From Leuctra nigra (Eukaryota > Arthropoda > Insecta > Plecoptera > Leuctridae), in NCBI GenBank assembly GCA_934045905.1, contig OW203773.1, positions 14,495,246-14,559,245 on the forward strand: 64,000 nt of DNA. Reading direction: 5' to 3'. The notes beneath the pieces were generated by a model. The model was not told the DNA's origin, ran no database searches, and was given only the letters and a program-made list of their open reading frames with translations. Positions 47,701 through 59,700 of this stretch are shown one piece after another; position 1 is the first letter of the stretch, and every line of letters begins with the position of its first letter. Made by a program: the position numbers and the translations under genes.

Positions 47701-50700
47701 GCACTTGAAAAGGTACAAAAAATTGCAGCCAGGAGGGTGACAGGACGAGTGAAAAAGTGGAGGCTGGAGAGAAATGCAAGGAATGAACTGGAGAAGGTGT
47801 GGGAAAGTCCAACTGAGATGATGAAGGAGCTGGGATGGGAGAGTCTGGAAAGTAGAAGAAGGATTACACGCCTGTGTAATTTGCTAAGAGTTAGAAAAGG
47901 GGAACCAGGGTGGAAAGAATTGGATGGTAAGATGAAGGGAGGAAATTGTAGAGGAAGAATCAAGAATGCATTAATTGAACCACGAGCACGGAAAGACATC
48001 GGAAGATTTTCATTTATAAATAGAACAATAAGGGATTGGAATGAATTGGGTAAAGTGACAGAAGATTGGATGAAAATGGATGTAAGAAATGTAAGATATG
48101 AATTACGAGCACGGAAAGACATCGGAAGATTTTCATTTATAAATAGAACAATAAGGGATTGGAATGAATTGGGTAAAGTGACAGAAGATTGGATGAAAAT
48201 GGATGTAAGAAATGTAAGATATGAATTAACGAACCGAAGAGCAAGACAAGAACGAGAAGAGATGGATGATGATGTTATTATTTAGTTGTATAGTATTTAG
48301 TGTTTAGTAGTAGTATTATTAGTTCCTTACCACCTGTCTGTGACAATCTGTAAGATGTAAATGAATAAATAAATAAAAAATATACCTATGTATATGAAAT
48401 ACCTACATTACATTTTGACTACATTGTGTATTGCAATATGATCCACTAAGAAAAGAACCTGTCTTACATTGATATTGAGAAAAGCCATATATAAACTTTG
48501 CTTTGCTACATAGAGCAACCAAGAATGCAGTGGAATTTCTGTTTTGAAATGTCATTTCTGACAGTTATTAAAACTGTCAATAAGTGCATCTATGTTCTTG
48601 ACTGGTAGGGCTGAAAATTTGTAAAATAAGAGAAAATGTTGGTCTGAACGACCATGCAAAATATGAGTTTGATTGATCAGATTAATCAAAGACCATTTGA
48701 TAGGTCAAATGGTGGTGTGGCTATAGGCCGTTTTAAATTAAGTATACAAATGTCAGTAAAATCTCTATTACTCTTGAAGCTCATTACAGATTTGTAAAAA
48801 ATCACTTACTATAATGCTGGTACACATGACCTTGCAAAATTTGGTGATGATCGGTCAAACTATTGCAGTTATATACACAGAGTTTCCTTCATCCCCATTG
48901 CCAAGCTAACTATAACTACACATCAAGTTTCCGATGCAACCAATGGAGCGAACTTGCTGAAAATCATTTTGACCATAAAGAGACGAGTAATTTAAGTTGT
49001 GTGAAAAAATTGGCCTGATCCATTACTTCGTTTGGCAGGAGACGCCAAATGCACAAATAAACACACAAAAAAAAACAGAGATTCGAGCCATAAGTTTCAA
49101 GTAGAGACGCTCGCTCCGCTCGCTTAATAACAATCTAGTGTGGCCACATTTGGATTGTCTCCGCGGGTCGTCGTCAGTCAGGGAAAGGGCACCCTTTTCG
49201 ATCAATAAACCTATCTAAATTCAACATTGTATTAAGTAAGTCCAGTAATCTTAGAACGTCGTCTGTACGAGTTCTATTTATGTAAATGTCCGAAGTAGTT
49301 CGGCGAGCATCATATCACAGAGACATGTAAGTAACGAGTTTTTATAATTACTAGTAAAAGTCCGAATCAGTTCGGCAAGCAACATTGCACTGTCGTTATA
49401 TTTATCATTGTATTGTATATTTGCTATTTATCAATTGCATGTGTTGTGTTGCCTCCAGGCACACAGCTGATGAGGTTACGACCTGTTTTGTACACAGAGT
49501 CCATTTACGCGAGGAGGTCAAACCCCCGGTAATCTGTTATCTCATTCTGATCATTTGTATGTTGTGTTTATTTGACTGTTCATTTATTTATCACTTGGGG
49601 TTATGTAATAAAACCATAATTAATGTCAACTGGACATCGCAGCCTTATGTCTTGATAGTCTAGCACCTAGTTCTGATCCTATTGCTCTCGCTCATGTCGT
49701 GTCTCTCTCTTTGTCAACTACCACGAGATCACCCGCCCACACTCATCTCCAGCTGTTGCTAGCCCGGCACTGGTTATTTCTGCCCGAGGCGACGACGCCG
49801 GAAAAAAAAATCAACACCGAAAAGGAGTGATATCAAAAAAGGAGCCAAGTCATTGACATTTCCAAATATTTAATCGTATTTTTGAAATAAAAGAATACAC
49901 ACCGAGAAATACTTTACAAAAGGACTTGGCGCATCGCTTTTTTAAAGACATTTTTCTATTCATAAGCATATGCCATTTATATACAACCGTCAATAAGATT
50001 TTTTAGAAAAATAGGGAAACATCTTTCAATTACATATTATACATACCTACTGTAAAATATTTTCTATTTGAATATATACGCGATGAAACTTGTTGCATAT
50101 GTTTTCTATCAATACACAATAGTTATCTTCGTAATATTGTTTCGTGGTCAATATAATTAAGTCTCATGCGTTAAACCTTCTCATCATGAAATACATTTCT
50201 ATTAATCCACATTTTATAACAAAACATTTTACAAAGTACATAGTCACATTGAATTTCTATTAAAAAAATTAACTTTATACACTTGACACTTCAAAAATAT
50301 ATAATAGTGTTCCAAAGACAGTTAGTAATTATTATTTGACAACGTTTCATGATTTCCATCAGTCAAGATCAAATTATGAAAAGATTCCCTTCTAATATCA
50401 CCATATTAATAGTACTGCAAGAATATGTATGAGCCTACTTCCAATTGTTATTTAATTCTTCCATCCTTATATTACTTATCTATTACAGCATGAAATCTTT
50501 CTTCTATCGCCATTGACAAAACTAAAATATAGCCGTTACTAAAAGTAGCTTGATTCATAGATTCTGACTCTTATAGAAAGAGGAAAATGTACCTATTTGT
50601 AAATTTCTTTCTACTTTTAGGATAGAATGATGTCTTTAAAAAAACGATGCGCCAAGTCCTTTTGTAAAGTATTTCTCGGTGTGTATTCTTTTATTTCAAA

Positions 50701-53700
50701 AATACGATTAAATATTTGGAATTGTCATTGACTTGGCTCCTTTTTTGATATCACTCCTTTTCGGTGTTGAATTTTTTTAAAGTAAAGAGACTTGGCTGCA
50801 TTTTTTACACGGAGTGTTTTTTTCTGGGTGTTATAATACTAGAGTAAAAATTGAATATATCTAAACAGTAAGTTCATCTTCTTATGCCTGTCAAATATGT
50901 TTCGCGCGTTGTACTTTTGATGGACCTTGGTTTTGACCTGTCTCGATGCTAGCGCCATGCAAGTGGGGGAAAGTTTGGCCTATCTGTGCTAGCTCTGCGT
51001 GAACAAGCCCATTCGGGGACGTGTGTTCGAATCCCACAGCTGGCAAAACAAATGGTTTTTAATAATTTCAGATTTGAAAGGCAATGAAGTAAAAATTCAA
51101 CTAGATTAATTATTTAAAGAACTCTTATGGAACCGTGATGGAACCCAAATAATGTTTAATATTAACAAAGGTTCCGGTTCCGGTTTCACCTAAAATTTAT
51201 TTTTGGTTCCGATTCCGGTTCCGGTTCATATAAAAAATTATGGTTATTTCGGTACCGGTACCGGTTCCGAAATTTGAATCAATAGATCATTATTTCTTAT
51301 AATATTAAAGTAAAATATTTAAGGGGAAAATATACTAAAAATAACCGATTTTTTCGATTTTTTTTCTTTAAATTTTTTTTGAAGTATATATTTTTATTAT
51401 TTATTAAAAAAAAGGAATTTGTCTCACTTGAAAGTCGAGGGAGCAAGAGAGAAGTGAGTCGGAGCAATAGTGCCTTCATTATACTGCCAACTTTAAACCC
51501 GATTTACTTAAAAACTTCATGTTTTCAACCATGTTTTCATGTTTTCAACCATGAAAACAAATATTATATCTAGTCAACCGTTAAATCAAATTGTCTGAAA
51601 ATTTCAGTGACTTTTCTGTGGGGTTACTTGAAAGAAATAAGGTATCCATTTAAATATAGTTATAGCATATGGAAGTGTTAAAAAAATGGTTAAATGTAAA
51701 TTTTTCATTGTTTGAAATATTATGATTGATAAATAAATTATAGCTTGAAATGGAGAAGTAGTAATGGAAAACCCACTTGAGTACACATTATAGAAAAATA
51801 AAAAAATAAAAAATGACTTGTATCATTACACCTTAAAAATGCGTTTTAGTAAGCATTTTTGTGTGTGATGGTCTAATGATAACGTCAGCAAGCTTCAACA
51901 CTGTAGATCATATGTTAAACAAAATTGATTTTTCAGTATACTCCCCCGTTAATACATTATTGGGAGATGTTGATATACTAGGAGTTAAGCTGCGTTCCCA
52001 TTCTTCGCTTTCGCTTCGCATTCGGTTCGCTTTCGCAAAATGGCTACCTCTTAACACAGAAAATCGTCCATGTTTAATTTCGTCTCCGAAATGCAAAAAT
52101 GTTGGGCCAACTTCAACTTCGACGAAACCGAAACGCGCGAAATCCGGAAGTGATGCGATATATCGAATCTCCATTTCCGGTCGACCTCGAGCTTATATTC
52201 GATATTCGATTAATAAACAAATGTTTTGACGTTTTGACGTTTCAACTTTCAAGTTTCACTTTTTCCGCATTTTCTTGCCGTTCTGGCTTATTGTCTGATA
52301 ATTATCCGTCAATTTGCTTTTAACTTTTGGCAGAATACTATTTATGTATCGCGTATCCATGGATACGCGAAACGCGCGAAACAGAAATTATGGAAACGAT
52401 ACAAACTTCGCGACGCGAAAGCGTACCGAATGCGAAACGAAAGCGAAGTATGGGAACCCAGCTTAAAAGTATAGGTACTTACCGACATAATGTACATCAA
52501 AGATGTGGTACATATCATGATGAACACGGCGAGAAATATTTGAGCGATTGATTTCGATGCTGCATCAAATTCATTTACTATCCTGTGTAGAATAAAATAT
52601 TATCGAATTATTTTAATGTATTGATCAAACGTCTCCAATTGACGCTTATGGACACTTTCTCTTGATCTCTTTTTTAACGCCACACGTCACATGGTTATTC
52701 TGATAGTTAGTCTGATTAATTGCTGAAATTTTGCACACAATCTAATATTATTCCAGCTTATTATAGATTTTAAGCGCTGCCCTCTGATTGGTTTAAAAAT
52801 TAAATAGCCTGTAGCTCACACCATTTATCTATCGAATCGAAAAGTTTCGTATAAAATCCTGTTTTCTCCTGGAGGCGTATTCTAGAACGTTTTCCCAACA
52901 TTCCTGATGGCATCTGGTCACGGCTTAAGGATTAACATTGCAATCAGAATCAGATTCCATCAGAATTGGGAATTAAAATGTTCTAGAATATGGCCCCTGA
53001 TGACCTCAGATGGTGTGATGATATTAAATATCAAATGCAAATTGAATAGGTTTGCCAACTGTGATTCGAACCCACGCCCCTGAATTGCCGGTCCATAAGC
53101 AGGTTATTCAATCAGCTGTAGTTTTGTTTCATATACGTATACCTACTGTATTTCTAGAGTCCGAGACGCGTGATGAAGAGGTCAGAAGACCGTGGAATCC
53201 TCTCCACGTTTGACAACTGACTAACTTCACTCGAATATTAATAATCCATAATCCATAATCCATAATATTAATATTACAAACTATCACGGAACTAAACAAC
53301 AGACTATCATGGTGGTTCAGTGTCTTATTTTATCTAAAGTATGTTGGACCAAATTCATGTTCCAGACATGAATGTAAAATGAGCTTTAACGACATGTATT
53401 GGTAGAGAAACTTACTCCAACAGTGCTTGATGATGTTTGACGCAGTCCTCCAGGAGGCGTTCCATTTCAAGGTCAAACCTTTTCTTCCTTCTTTGTTGCG
53501 AGAAATAATCTTGATCGTTTACTTCTTTTACTTCTTTGCTCCACCAGCGGATCTCAGAAGATGCAAGGTCCTGAATTTCAGAAATGTCTTCGTCGAGGGA
53601 GTCCAATGTCACTGAGCTATATCCAAGTAACTGCGATCTTCTTTCCAAAGCCCTTCTCTGCTTTTTACGAGGATATCTCTGAGCAAATCTTCCAACTCCC

Positions 53701-56700
53701 GCTGCTTTCATCCACTTACCAGCAGCTCGCGTGAGAATAGCTTCAAGTCGAATGTTTGCTCTTGCTCGTTGAGGCAAGTGGCTCAGTTTGTATCTCAGTA
53801 TCTTCCACTGAGCAATCACAACAATGAAGATTGTTGTTACCATATTTTGTGCGACAGAATTAGATAAGGCAATGATAGTAAGTTCCAAAGTAGCTGACAC
53901 AATTAATGTAATCTCGAACATAGGTGATGTAGTGTGGTCATAAGGTGTCCATATTCTAAAAATTATTATTTATTATTATTATTTATTTTATTTTCAGAAC
54001 AACTAATTTTACTATTTTGTACTAGTGGTACTACTGGGATTTGGGCACGCTACGTAACACAAGGGAATATTGCCCTTCTACTAGCTCTACATGTACACAA
54101 TATTCTAAGAAAAACATTCATAAACAGCCCAAAAATATGAAATTAATCCATTTAAACATGGTTAAATTCTGAAGGACAATGCTCTGGAGGCCAAGTCTTG
54201 AAACTTACACTTTCAGGACACAAACGCTCTCGGACGTCAATAAGTACCGTTCAATGTAAGAATGAAGACCTTGAATCCACCTTCAACTGTTAAGCTTAAT
54301 TTTAAATAAGGTTTTTATGATTGTATAATATCTGTAATAATAATTATAATGTTAATACATTGTTTCCAATTGATTGATGGATGACAATCAAACAAGTGGC
54401 TTGACTTTATGTTTCAATGTCGATCACTCTTACAGTAAATGGGACTTGTTGACGTCCGAGAGCGTTTGCGTCCTGAAAGCGTAAGTTTCAAGACTTGGCC
54501 TCCTGTGTATCGCATTGATAATCCCATTGAGCCTTCGTATTGCATGATAATTCATATGCATCTGCAATGTTCTGCTCTACAGACCGTGGCTATAGACTAA
54601 ACGAAGTAAGTCAAAGAAGCAGTAATAATATATATTTGACATTTTCTACAAGAAATTTGATTAATATTACAAACAGGTATATTTTTTTATCTATTTATTT
54701 ACATAAAAAAATTGGTACATATAATACTAGGAAAACGCTCAGTGTAACGCGTTGATGAGAGAGCACAGAACATTGACATGCAACATCCCCAGTCACGATA
54801 CACGACACGGCACTATACGATTTTCTCTGCAACTTTCCAATCTCCATATAAATACTCTGGATGAATATCAGATCCATTGTGTCGTGACTTTCCTACATAA
54901 ATTTTCCAGCTTTTGACAACCCGTACTAAACTCGTACAATGACAATTAATACTTGACTATTCCGATAAATGTTCCGATAAGGTTCAAATTTTGCATGTTG
55001 GTCTTGATCACCATGCAACATTTGAACTTAATCGGAACATTTTGATTGTCGACCAATCAGAAGATATTATTTAAACTTAAAACCAATTGGAGGATTTGGC
55101 CTTCGTACTGCCAAAGATAATTATTTGTACTGCATCCGATTTGATATGCGCTAGTTTAACTGTAAATTGTGGACCGCTTGGCTGCTCTACAAGCCTTGGA
55201 GCAGAAGCTTAAAGAAGGCAGGGATGAAAATGTAGTAAATATTTCAAGATTAGGGAATAAAATGTCCCTAAAATGACACAAACTTTTGAAAATAACTACA
55301 GACTAGGAAAACGCTCTGTGTAACGCGTTGATGAGCGAGCACGGATACACGCAACACCTCGAACCGAAATTATGTCTATCGAAAATGTCATTAAAAGCCA
55401 ATTCTTGAATTTCGTCACAGACTTGTATAAAAATCACCAAAACCTCCAAAAATATTGGTCCCAATATCCTTGCTAAGTTTTAAATTGATCGATTAAACCC
55501 TTATGATTGAACGGTTCCTTGTTAATTTTCAAAAATCACAGGATCTCGTTCAAAAAATATACTGGGACCACTCATATGATATGATATTAGTGTGTACACA
55601 ATATCAGATCAATCTGTTGAACGGTCAATATTAGTTTCATATCGTTTAAAACTTTCTGCTCTAACTACCTTGCCTTGAACTGAAGATTAGAAGTCGCCGT
55701 GAATTTGACAGCAAACATGCAAAATGTCCCTAAAATGACAAAAACTTTTGAAAATAACGACCGATTAAACTGAAAATTGGCAAAAATACCTTAAATGTTG
55801 GTACCAATGACCATGCGAAGTTTTTAGTTGGTCGGGCAATCAGTTCTAGTTTAAATTTCAAAAATCACAGGAAAAATGGTTTCAAATTTGCACCAATGGG
55901 AGGATTTGGCTGAAAATTTTTATGATTGGGTACAATGTTGGTTGCAATGTCTTTGCTAAATTTCAAATTGATCGAACCAAACAATCGAAAGATAATTTTT
56001 ATAAAATTTGAACCAATCACATGATCCCGTTCAGAAAAGATCCCAGGGACCGCATAGATTACGTTCGTATGTTTGCAAAATTTCAGATCGATTGGTTGTG
56101 CGGTTTGACCTGGGCAGTGCAGGCAAAAAAAAATACAAAAAAATAAAAAAAATAAAAAGACACACAGAGAAAGTGCCATAAGAGTACCGTGGTGATGCTC
56201 GCTACGCTCGCTCAATTAGACTGAAAATTGGCAAAAATACCTTAAATGTTTGTACCAATGACCATGCGAAGTTTTAAGTTAGTCGGTCAATCGGTTCTAG
56301 TTTAAATTACAAAAATCACCATAAAAATGGTTTCAAATTTGAACCAATGGGAGGATTTGGCAGAAATTTATTATGATTGGGTAAAATGTTGGTTGAAATG
56401 ACTTTGCTAAATTTCAAATTGATCGGAACAACCAATCGAAAGATAATTTTTTTTAAATTTGAACCAATCACAGGAGCCCGTTCAAAAACGATCCCAGGGA
56501 CCTCATAGATTACGTTAGTATGTGTAGAAAATTTCAGATCGATTGCTTGAGCGGTTTGACTTGGGCTGTGACCACAAAAAAAAAAAACACACAGAGAAAG
56601 TGCCATAAGAGTAGCGTGGTGACGCTCGCTACGCTCGCTCAATTATCCCTTTATAAAACATGTGCACGAAAATGTGTGCCATAAAATGTCAATAACTTTT

Positions 56701-59700
56701 GAGGTTAACGACAGATTAGTTAGTACTTTTACAAAACAGCTAAAAATGATGGTCCTGATGACCGTGCAAATGTCTCGAACATTCAAGTTGATAGGACAAA
56801 CGATTCCAGCTAAAATTTCAAAATATCACTGGATAATGTTCGAAAACATATATACACGAGACCGCATTATAGTGTGCAACACATTAAATTGAGGGGCCAC
56901 GTCGATAAACCAGCTTATGGTAGTTACCTGGTTTAGGCGCGCATGTCAGTGGTGTGTTTACTTCAAGTCCTGATAGCTGGAGCCTGTGTTATTCCTTCCA
57001 TAATGATTCTAATCCGAATTTAAAGTCTAGTTGTCCTACTTGGCTGCATTATTGAAGTTTGACATTATATCTCTGTTAGCCAAACCGGTTAGTTGGATGC
57101 AGGTGCGTAGGGGGGGTCTAGGGGGCAAAGCCCCCCAGTTTTAGCCCCGCAGGGCATTTTTTAGAATTTAAACCATTTCAAAAGTGATTCTGGGGCTCTA
57201 AAAGGCCTAAACTGAAGAAAAAAAAAACTCCAAATGTTGCCCCGCAGGGCATTTTTTTAGAATTAAAACAATTTTTAAGTGATTTTTTGACACTAAACTT
57301 AATTTTGTATGGTGAATGGGGGGTCAGTCTGCTCGAGTAGGGGGGGGGGAATAATCTCCCCCCCCCCCTTCCTACACGCCTGGTTGGATGGTTGATCGAA
57401 TTCGAAGCGACCCCTCAATTGATGTGCGCAAAATTTCTGATCGATTGGTTGAATGGGTTGACCTGGGTAGTGCAGGCAAAAACAAGAAACAGTACTGACT
57501 TGAGACAGTACACAAAATATATAATATATCATATCTTGACATTGAAAAATACACTTTTCTACTTTTATGATTTTGAAAAAAAAAACGTTGTAAATTCAAA
57601 GGTCAATTTGAATGAATGTAACGAAAATTATGGAATCTTGAAGTTAAGCGTAAAATCAGAAAATGAAGATTATTTCTAAACTTTTATTACACACGTTATA
57701 AAAGTGATTCTTTTCCCACTATTCGGTTTCCAAGCTCAACTTCAAGGTTCCATAATTTTCGTTCCATTCATTCATTGAAATTTTTACACAATCGATCTTA
57801 ATCTATTTTAAATATAATTTAAAATTTTCAGCTTGATATCGGACGTAGTTTTTAAGAAACAGCGTCCCGGTCATTGAAAGTTTTCTCGACGCGCGCTAAT
57901 GAGCTCCGTTTAATCAATTTTTTGATAACCAAATTTGAACAGCTGTAACTTTTTTCATACAATAGTAATGTTTTTAGAACTTGCACATATTAAATTTTGG
58001 TATGTTTTCTAATATGTGTACAAATTTCAGAACCCTATCTACAATAGTTTCGATATAGTGACCTCTCAATCAGGGGTTTTTTTTTTTTTGCGCCACCCTT
58101 TAGGTAAGTCTACACAATATCAGATCGACTGTTTAACGGTCATTATGAGTTTCATATGCGTTTGAAAGTTTCTGCTCTAACTACCTTGCCTTGAACTGAA
58201 GAGTCGAAGTCGCCGTGAATTTGACAGCCAACACGCAAAATGTCCGTAAAATGTCAATAACTTTTGGATTTAAACACAGATTAGTATGAAAGTTGTAAAA
58301 AATGCAGATTAGATTATTGTGGTTTAACGGCGCGTCAACGACGAGGTTATATTGCGCACATTAATTTTTGCATTTTTGCATTTAACTTTGTTGATATAAG
58401 TGGTGGACATGGGGAGAGGTCGACCTAACGGGCCCGATCCGGGGGAGTCCAACACTGGTGGGGAGGCCAGGCAGGAATGGGGACGGACCGGGGGGTGTGA
58501 GGATTCGGGCCGGCGGAACCCGATTTCAGGGGGATCACCATCTCGAGGGGGAAGGCCGGCCCGAGGGGAGGGGAGGGGACCGCAAATTCAAGGGAGGACA
58601 TGGTTAGGCCGACCCTGGCTGCTCTTTGTCTGGACCTCACCACTGACCTGTCCGGCATGGGTAACCCTTACACATGAGCATATGCTCGCCGGCGTAGCTG
58701 CAAAGGATTGTTGGCCAACACAAACCCCACCACCGCGCTAAGGTGGCAGCCATCGGTGGGGAAAAAATGCAGCTAATGTTGGTCCTAACCATCATGCGAA
58801 GTTATAAGTTGATCGTTCAATCGGTTCTAGTATAAATTTCAAAAAACACAGGAAATATTGTTTCAAATTTGAACCAATGGGAGGATTTGGCTGAAACATT
58901 TTATGATTGGGTACAATGTTGGTTGAAATGACTTTCAAAATTTCAAATTGATCGGAACAACCAATCAAAAGATAATTTTTTTAAAATTTGAACCAATCAC
59001 GGGATCCCGTTCAAAAACGATCCCAGGGATCTCATAGATTACGTTAGTATGTGTACAAAATTTCAGATCGATTGCTTGAGCGGTTTGACCTGGGCTGTGA
59101 CCACAAAAAAATAAACAAACAAACACACAGAGAAAGTGCCATAAGAGTACCGTGGTAACGCTCGCTACGCTCGCTCAATTAGCTGATATATGGATCAGGA
59201 GAGGTGAAATATGTGTTTGTAATTCTCATGTTGAAATAGCAGCGTTTTTGTCACAAGACTGACAATACATTTATCACCTATTTTCAATTCAATTGTGTCA
59301 AATTTCAGTAAAGTTATGGTTCTATTATGATAGAAAATGAAAAATGCAATGCATTGGTATCAATTTTAAAATAACATTCATTAATTAAGCGGTTTTTCAT
59401 GCGTTTTTCTTTCAAATATGTGCTCCAACGTCACAAGACTAACAATGGACGTTCCCATATATTGACTAACATTTTAGGTGCGTTTGACAATTTTCAGACA
59501 TAACTGTTAAGAACTTCAAGAATATACTTTTTTACATTAATTTTTTTGCTAGTAAGAAAATATTTGTCTAATTTATTCAAAGAAATTCAACGGCAAGATG
59601 ATAAGTGTTCCTTTGACGCATTTTCTATTCTTTATTTCCAAAAATGTCTATTATAGAGTAACCTTTCACAAGTACGAAGTTTGGTTATCCAAGCGATACA

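Noticed and set aside
58400..58741. Gly/Arg/Pro-rich open frames on both strands
   Set aside because: By-products of a GC-rich LINE insertion; both strands are open in the same place and no domain is recognisable.
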